NCBI GenBank assembly: GCA_003134675.1
Contig: PLBZ01000066.1
Location: forward strand, 18,212-29,886
From: Solirubrobacterales bacterium
GTDB taxonomy: Bacteria; Actinomycetota; Thermoleophilia; Solirubrobacterales; Solirubrobacteraceae
DNA: 11,675 bases
Direction of reading: 5' to 3'
The position numbers were made by a program, and so were the translations under genes. Positions 6,823 to 11,675 of this stretch are shown piece by piece. Below the pieces are notes generated by a model, which was given only the letters and a program-made list of their open reading frames with translations, searched no databases and had not been told where the DNA came from. Within the stretch, counting starts at the first letter, position 1. Each line of letters begins with the position of its first letter.

Positions 6823-9740
6823 GGCTCGCACCGACAGATAGTCGGATACATGCACCCACCCCTATACGCGCACGTCCGCGGCCTTCCCTCCAGCTCGCCG
6901 CGCGCCGCCTGCGACGCCGCCTCGCGCGCCGCCGCCACTGCCTCCTCCAGCAGTTCCTGCACCTCCATGTGATCGCGCACCTCGCCCCGCACGCACTCGA
7001 TCTCCACCCGGCTCTCACCGTCGAGCACGCCGCGCGCGCGCAGATCCGCGCCGCTCAGCGGCTGGTAAAAGCCGCCCACTACCTCCAGCCCGAGCAGCTC
7101 CTCGACGGCCCTCATATACAGCGCGACCTGCACGTTCCCCTGCTCTGCCCACTTCGCCGCCGGCGACACATTCCGACCCTTGTAGTCGTATACAACCGCC
7201 TCACCGCTGCCCGGATCGACATCGACGCGATCAATCCGCCCCCGCAGGCGCAAACCTTTGCCGAGATCCAGCGCCGGCAGGGAGGGGGCGCGGCGGGTGG
7301 GGTCCACATCCTCCTCTTCGCCGAACCCGAACCCCAACTCCAGATACGTGGGCTCCAGCGGGCCGCAATGCTCGGCTGCGTGCTCCAGATAACGCTCCAA
7401 ATCCGCTTCTAACCGGCGGCGCAGCCCCGGCCGGCGCTCTCCGGCTGCCGACAGAGGGAACTCCGCCTGACGCCTCCCCAACGCCTCCCGCAACAGCTCG
7501 CGCGCGAGCCCCAGCCGCGCCGGGGTCAGCTTCGCCGAGCCGGTCTGCTCACGCAGCCCCTCGAGAGTGTCCTTCAGCACCGCGTGCGCCAGCCCCCCGC
7601 GCGCGAGTGGCTCAGGGTCTGGGTCGAGATCCTCCGCGCGCAGCATCCTCTGCACAAACCACTTCACTGGGCAGCTCGCCCACACCTCCAAAGAGGACGC
7701 CGACCACGTGTGTTTTCCCAGCTCATCCTTCAGCTCCTCATCGCCCAGTGACCTCAGCGGGCTTTGCGGACGCGCGCCAAGCGCGCCATCGCCGGATCCG
7801 ATCCAGCCCGCCGCCCCCAGCGGCCGGCGAGCTCGCCGCTCTTCCAACCCGTCCTCGAACAGGTCCACCACGTCGTCCACGAACAGCGATCTCGCCTTTG
7901 CCACGCCGTCGTCACTCGCCGCATGCCAGCTCAGCACCACCAACTCCTCCGGTCGCGACACCGCCGCGTACAGCGCATATCGCTCCGCTGCAAGTGCCTC
8001 CCCCTGCCTGCCCAGGCGCAGCCCTGAGGTTTCCGCCAGTCTCCGCCGCTCCTCCTCGGCCAGCAGCGGCTCGGGCCGTGCGCTCGCCGGGAACACGCCC
8101 TCCTGTAGACCGCACAAGAACAGTGCCCTCACGCGCCGCGCTCGTAGCGCTAGCGGATCTACCACTGCCACCCTCCCCGGCGCCGCTCGCTCGCCGCTCA
8201 CGATCTCCAACCCCTCCAGCACACGCACCAGCTCCGCGGCATCCACTCCCAGCTCGGGGGCGGCACGCGCCAGCTTGCCCAGCTCTTCCAGCGCGCGTCG
8301 CCCCACCGCTAGTGCGCGCGCCTCGTCCAGCTCGTCGCTCTGAAGGATCGCGGCTCCACCTCGCCGGGGAGCGGCAAACAGCCACTCCAGCTCACGCGCG
8401 GCGCGTTCACTCAGTGCCGCCCCGCCTCGCTCTGCCGCCTCGCGCATGTGCTCGAGCGCCTCCAAACGCCAATGCTCTGCCTCCCAGATCGCCTTCGCCC
8501 GCGCTGCGCTCGAGGCACCCTCACGCCGTGTTCGCGCCTCCAGGCGGTCGGCCAGCTCGGGGCGCTCCAACAGGCCCGGCGCCCGCAGCCAGGTCAGCAG
8601 GTCACCCGCCTCCCCGTCGTCGGTCGCGCAGCGCAATGCCCCCACCAGCGCCCCACCCGTCGCAGTATTCACGAACGGCACCCGCCGCTCCAGCGCATAC
8701 GGAATTCTCAGCGCTCCGAACACCTCCCCAAGCAAATCCGCCACCGCACTCGGCGAGCGGTGCACCACCGCGATCTCCTCCGGCTCGACCCCCTCATCCA
8801 GCAGCGTCCGCACTTCGCCCGCCACCAGCTCCATCTCGGCGCGCTCGCCCCCGCCCTCCAGCAGCCGTATCGCCCCGGCCGCCTCCACTCGTCCCGCCCC
8901 CGGCTCGAACAGCGAGCGCTCCAGATGATGCAGTGCCGTGCGTGCCTGCGGGGCGTAGTACTCCGCGCGCGCCTGTAGTCGCCGATGCTCCGCCGCCAGC
9001 GGCGCAAGCGTCTGAAAGGTGCCCGCCCGCCCCGCAAACGCCGCCCGCCCAGGCTCATATGTCAGCGACACAGTCACCGGCGCGCCCACCACCGCGCCGA
9101 GCGTCTCGATCGCATCGAGCTGCAGTACGCCGAAATCGTCAAACCCGTACATCAGCACCGGCGTCCTTCCCCACAGCGCGGGCTTGCGCCGCAGCGCGTC
9201 CAGCGCTTGCGCCGCGCGCCGCTCGTAGTCGGTGCGCCCAATCCGCTTCAACACCCGCCGATACTCCCCAAAGCACCTCTCCAGCTGCTCCACGCTCCCC
9301 GCCGCGCGCGCGCCGTCCGCGCTCGCCCACGCTCGCAGCGCCGCCTCCAGCCGCATCGGGGTCACGCGCTGCACCTCCAACTCGGCCACCATCGCCGTCA
9401 GCGCCCGCACGAGCCCCGGGGTGCTGCGCGCATCGGGGAGGGTGGGGGCCGATTCCTCGACCACCCTCGCCAGCACCCGTTCTCGAGCCACCCTCCCCAG
9501 CACCGGTTCGCCTATCCCCGCGCGACGCACCGCCTCGCTGATCAGCCCGTCAAAGCGCTCCACTCGCGCGCCCAGCACGATCCCATCCCGTGCCAGCTCG
9601 CATCGGTAGTGCTCCGCGTCCGCCCGCGTCGGCACGATCAGCAGCGGCTCCTCCCCATGGGCGAGATGCCTGCGCACCGCGGCCATCACCTCTCGAGCCT
9701 TGCCCGCGTTCGCGGGTCCGGTGATCAGCGTGATCGGCAC
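6819..9740 (-). CDS. addB: AddB-type subunit: inactive helicase fold with PD-(D/E)XK nuclease
   Basis: Second subunit of the AddAB-type double-strand-break resection enzyme, 973 residues; Bacillus AddB is nearer 1160. The N-terminus ITGPANAGKA resembles a Walker A loop, but Ala15 stands where Ser or Thr is expected. No DExQ box is present: FDDFGVLQLDAIETL occupies the usual AddB position. The motor is therefore probably dead and the fold serves in DNA or Chi-like sequence binding, as known for AddB. The C-terminal nuclease keeps its key residues: GLAHAVL (His719), RGRIDRVD (Asp837), VVYDYKG (Asp852, Lys854) and QVALY (Gln871, Tyr875). Cys690 (ASCPVKWF) and terminal cysteines 957, 963, 969 and 971 should hold a 4Fe-4S cluster, with C-x5-C-x5-C spacing instead of the usual C-x2-C-x5-C. 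The GTG start follows AAGGA by nine bases and gives an N-terminus beginning at the first beta strand. The gene overlaps addA by ATGA and lies 63 bases after topB. Confidence 0.9.
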   Translation of the reverse strand: MPITLITGPANAGKAREVMAAVRRHLAHGEEPLLIVPTRADAEHYRCELARDGIVLGARVERFDGLISEAVRRAGIGEPVLGRVARERVLARVVEESAPTLPDARSTPGLVRALTAMVAELEVQRVTPMRLEAALRAWASADGARAAGSVEQLERCFGEYRRVLKRIGRTDYERRAAQALDALRRKPALWGRTPVLMYGFDDFGVLQLDAIETLGAVVGAPVTVSLTYEPGRAAFAGRAGTFQTLAPLAAEHRRLQARAEYYAPQARTALHHLERSLFEPGAGRVEAAGAIRLLEGGGERAEMELVAGEVRTLLDEGVEPEEIAVVHRSPSAVADLLGEVFGALRIPYALERRVPFVNTATGGALVGALRCATDDGEAGDLLTWLRAPGLLERPELADRLEARTRREGASSAARAKAIWEAEHWRLEALEHMREAAERGGAALSERAARELEWLFAAPRRGGAAILQSDELDEARALAVGRRALEELGKLARAAPELGVDAAELVRVLEGLEIVSGERAAPGRVAVVDPLALRARRVRALFLCGLQEGVFPASARPEPLLAEEERRRLAETSGLRLGRQGEALAAERYALYAAVSRPEELVVLSWHAASDDGVAKARSLFVDDVVDLFEDGLEERRARRPLGAAGWIGSGDGALGARPQSPLRSLGDEELKDELGKHTWSASSLEVWASCPVKWFVQRMLRAEDLDPDPEPLARGGLAHAVLKDTLEGLREQTGSAKLTPARLGLARELLREALGRRQAEFPLSAAGERRPGLRRRLEADLERYLEHAAEHCGPLEPTYLELGFGFGEEEDVDPTRRAPSLPALDLGKGLRLRGRIDRVDVDPGSGEAVVYDYKGRNVSPAAKWAEQGNVQVALYMRAVEELLGLEVVGGFYQPLSGADLRARGVLDGESRVEIECVRGEVRDHMEVQELLEEAVAAAREAASQAARGELEGRPRTCAYRGGCMYPTICRCEP

Positions 9741-9749
9741 TGCTTCTCA

Positions 9750-9754
9750 TCCTT
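9750..9754 (-). promoter_or_regulatory. Probable ribosome-binding site of addB, in the topB-addB gap
   Basis: AAGGA on the minus strand, nine bases before the GTG at 9740. The rest of the 63-base gap (9741-9803) shows only a weak four-pair stem (GCTG/CAGC) and no terminator with a T-run, so topB and addB are probably co-transcribed. Confidence 0.45.
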
Positions 9755-9803
9755 GCGCACCCACCCGACACGCTCCGCTGACTACCAGCCAAAGACTCCA
9801 GTG

Positions 9804-11675
9804 CTACGCCACGCTATGAGCCTGCACGTCGGCAGTGCTCTCCGTCTCGGCCTCCGGGGGCTTCGCGCCCTCCTTTGCCCACTCCTCGTTGAACTCGACT
9901 CGCCATTTCCCCTCCTCGGTCTGGCTGAGGGCCAGGTGTGCCCGGAAGCTGCGCCCGCTGCGTCCCTTGAAGCCTGTCACCGCGCGCTCGGTATAGCCGG
10001 TCTTGATCAGTTCGCGCGCCACAGCGATCGGCAGCGTCTTGCCCGCTTTGCTCTTCCAGATCACAAACCCGCAGCCGGGGTCCTCACGCGCCCAGCACGA
10101 GTAGCCCTTGCGGTTCTCCACGATCTCATGACCGCACACCGGGCACGGCCCGAGCTGCGCGCGGGGAATCCGCACATCTTTGAGCGTCTCGTCCAGCTCT
10201 TTGACGGTCTGGAGCGCAAAGCCCGCGATGTCGCTCATGAACTGCTTGCGTGAGTCCTCCCCACGCTCGATCTTTCCCAACCGGTGCTCCCAGCTGCCAG
10301 TCAGCCCGGGCGAGGTCAACGCGTGCTCGTTCAGCAGCCTGATCACGTTCAAGCCCTTCTCGCTCGCCACCAGCGCACGCCCATCGCGCTCGACATACCC
10401 GACCGTGATCAGCCGCTCGATGATCGCCGCCCGCGTCGCCGGTGTGCCGATTCCCGAGTCCTTCATCGCCTCACGCAGCTCCTCGTCATCGACCAGCTTG
10501 CCCGCGGTCTCCATCGCACCGAGCAGCGATGCGTCGCTATAGCGACGAGGCGGTTTGGTTTCCTTGCGCGCGCTTTTTATCTCCCGCGTCTGCACCTCCT
10601 CGTCCTGCTCCAACCGCGGCAGCTGCTGATCTGCGCCCTCGTCCTCCTCGCCGCCTCGCTCTTTCTCGGGTTTCGCCGAATCGGCTGCCGCCTCGCCGTA
10701 CACCCCGCGCCAGCCGGGCACCAGCAGAAGCTTGCCGCGCGTGCGGAAGACATGCCCGCCGTCCTTCTCCTGCAGGCCGGCCGGCACCGTCGTCTCCACC
10801 TTCGTGTTCTCGAACACCGCCTCGGGATGGAACACGGCCAGGAAGCGCCTGACCGCCATGTCGTAGACCCGACGGTCGTCCGAGCCCATTTTCTCGAGGT
10901 TGTGCTCCGAGCGCGTGGGGATGATCGCGTGGTGGTCGGTCACCTTTGCATCGTTAACCACGCGGCCCAGCGGCAGATGCTCCAGGCCGGTCACGTACTC
11001 CGCGGCCTTGGAGTACTCAGCCTGCCTTCCCACCAGCTTGGCAATCGGCTTGATCTCACCGATCATGTCGGTCGTCAAATAGCGCGAGTTCGTCCTCGGA
11101 TATGTCAGCGCCTTGTGCTCCTCGTACAACCGCTGCGCCGCCGCCAACGTGCGCCGGGCCGAGAAGCCATAGCGGGTATTTGCCTCCCGCTGCAGCGTCG
11201 TCAGGTCGTACAGCATCGGCGCGCGCTCTTTCTGCTTTTTCTTCTCCAGCTTTGTGATCTGACCCTGCTTGCCTTCACACGCCTGCACGACCGCAGCCGC
11301 TTCCGCCTCGCTCGAGATCCGCGGCTGAGCTCCCGCATGGAAGCGGCCGATGTAGGTCCGCTCGCCGCTGGCCTGCTCGTCGTTTGGATGCCCACCCACC
11401 CCGGCCACGAAAGTGGCGTCCACCAGCCAGTACGGCTCGGGCTTGAACGCCCTGATCTCCTCCTCGCGACGGGCGATGATCGCCAGCGTCGGCGTCTGCA
11501 CACGGCCAAGCGATACCGCGCCATCGAACGAGCTGCGCAACCGAATCGTGGCCGCCCGCGTAGCGTTCATGCCCACAATCCAGTCGGCCTCCGAGCGCGA
11601 GCGCGCAGCCTGCTCCAGCTTCGCGAACTCCGCCGCCGGACGCAGCCCTTTGAACGCCTCCTTCATCGCCGCGTT
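9804..11675 (-). CDS. topB: DNA topoisomerase III-like type IA topoisomerase, C-terminal part
   Basis: A type IA topoisomerase, which cuts one DNA strand through a 5'-phosphotyrosine and passes another strand; topoisomerase III decatenates and resolves recombination and replication intermediates. The frame is open to the right edge, so about 623 residues are visible and the N-terminal Toprim domain lies outside. Seen in order: DWIVGMNATRA, SLGRVQTPTLA, ARRTLAAAQRLYEEHKALTYPRTNSRYL with the active-site Tyr (codon 11102-11100), GIGTPATRAAIIERL, and GSWEHRLGKIERGE. A C-terminal zinc-ribbon follows: CPVCGHE, then C-x7-C in YSCWAREDPGCGF and a VIWK strand. The tail (about 45 residues after RSFRAHL) is acidic and probably disordered. 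A charged, Glu/Lys-rich linker splits the domain before GIGTPATRA. The zinc module and TYPRT style favour TopB over TopA. The residue after TYPRT is Asn where Asp is usual. First visible gene of the topB-addB-addA-sigF unit. Confidence 0.92.
   Translation of the reverse strand, partial: NAAMKEAFKGLRPAAEFAKLEQAARSRSEADWIVGMNATRAATIRLRSSFDGAVSLGRVQTPTLAIIARREEEIRAFKPEPYWLVDATFVAGVGGHPNDEQASGERTYIGRFHAGAQPRISSEAEAAAVVQACEGKQGQITKLEKKKQKERAPMLYDLTTLQREANTRYGFSARRTLAAAQRLYEEHKALTYPRTNSRYLTTDMIGEIKPIAKLVGRQAEYSKAAEYVTGLEHLPLGRVVNDAKVTDHHAIIPTRSEHNLEKMGSDDRRVYDMAVRRFLAVFHPEAVFENTKVETTVPAGLQEKDGGHVFRTRGKLLLVPGWRGVYGEAAADSAKPEKERGGEEDEGADQQLPRLEQDEEVQTREIKSARKETKPPRRYSDASLLGAMETAGKLVDDEELREAMKDSGIGTPATRAAIIERLITVGYVERDGRALVASEKGLNVIRLLNEHALTSPGLTGSWEHRLGKIERGEDSRKQFMSDIAGFALQTVKELDETLKDVRIPRAQLGPCPVCGHEIVENRKGYSCWAREDPGCGFVIWKSKAGKTLPIAVARELIKTGYTERAVTGFKGRSGRSFRAHLALSQTEEGKWRVEFNEEWAKEGAKPPEAETESTADVQAHSVA

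Noticed and set aside
6823..6855. GTG at 6855 as the addA start
   Set aside because: It would overlap addB by 37 bases; the ATG at 6822 forms a standard ATGA overlap and the helicase domain begins directly after it.
7607..9541. Long plus-strand open frame of 644 codons opposite addB
   Set aside because: It is the complement of a well-supported addB. Its translation is a low-complexity run rich in Pro, Ala and Arg, as expected for an antisense frame in GC-rich DNA.
8985..10253. Plus-strand open frame of 422 codons crossing the addB-topB junction
   Set aside because: It spans parts of two real genes on the other strand and its translation is Arg/His/Pro-rich without motifs.

Overview
The window is GC-rich, densely packed chromosomal DNA with GTG and TTG starts as well as ATG. 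Three things suggest a high-GC actinobacterium, most likely of the deep-branching Thermoleophilia/Solirubrobacterales type: a SigB/SigF-family sigma factor with RsbW-type partners, an AddAB-type (not RecBCD) helicase-nuclease, and the base composition. The placement is inferred from gene content and protein style, not from a marker gene. I see no rRNA, tRNA, CRISPR array, insertion sequence or prophage gene.

Layout. (1) 1-1580, minus strand: the first 526 codons of the glutamate synthase large subunit (gltB), cut by the left edge. (2) 1581-1904: a divergent intergenic region with two perfect copies of the palindrome CCCGTACGGG, 19 bp apart, just upstream of gltB, and a further dyad at 1699-1726. 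(3) 1905-2731, plus strand: two overlapping genes. The first encodes an intact RsbW-like anti-sigma-factor kinase. The second encodes a protein of the same size that looks like a degenerate relative without the ATP-binding residues. (4) 2772-11675, minus strand: a likely single transcription unit in the order topB (DNA topoisomerase III, start beyond the right edge), addB, addA, sigF. addB and addA overlap by ATGA. The sigF ribosome-binding site overlaps the addA stop codon.

How the parts fit together. AddA (UvrD-type motor plus nuclease) and AddB (inactive helicase fold plus nuclease) should form the enzyme that resects double-strand breaks for RecA. Topoisomerase III resolves or decatenates recombination and replication intermediates, so the minus-strand unit looks like a recombination-repair operon. 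A stress-type sigma factor is appended as its last gene. The presumed regulators of that sigma factor are encoded convergently, only 40 bp away.

The most notable points are the coupling of a stress sigma factor to a DNA-break repair operon, the pseudo-kinase-like partner of the RsbW protein, the cysteine pattern for an iron-sulfur nuclease domain in both AddA and AddB, and the twin palindromes before gltB. I do not see an entirely new system here.
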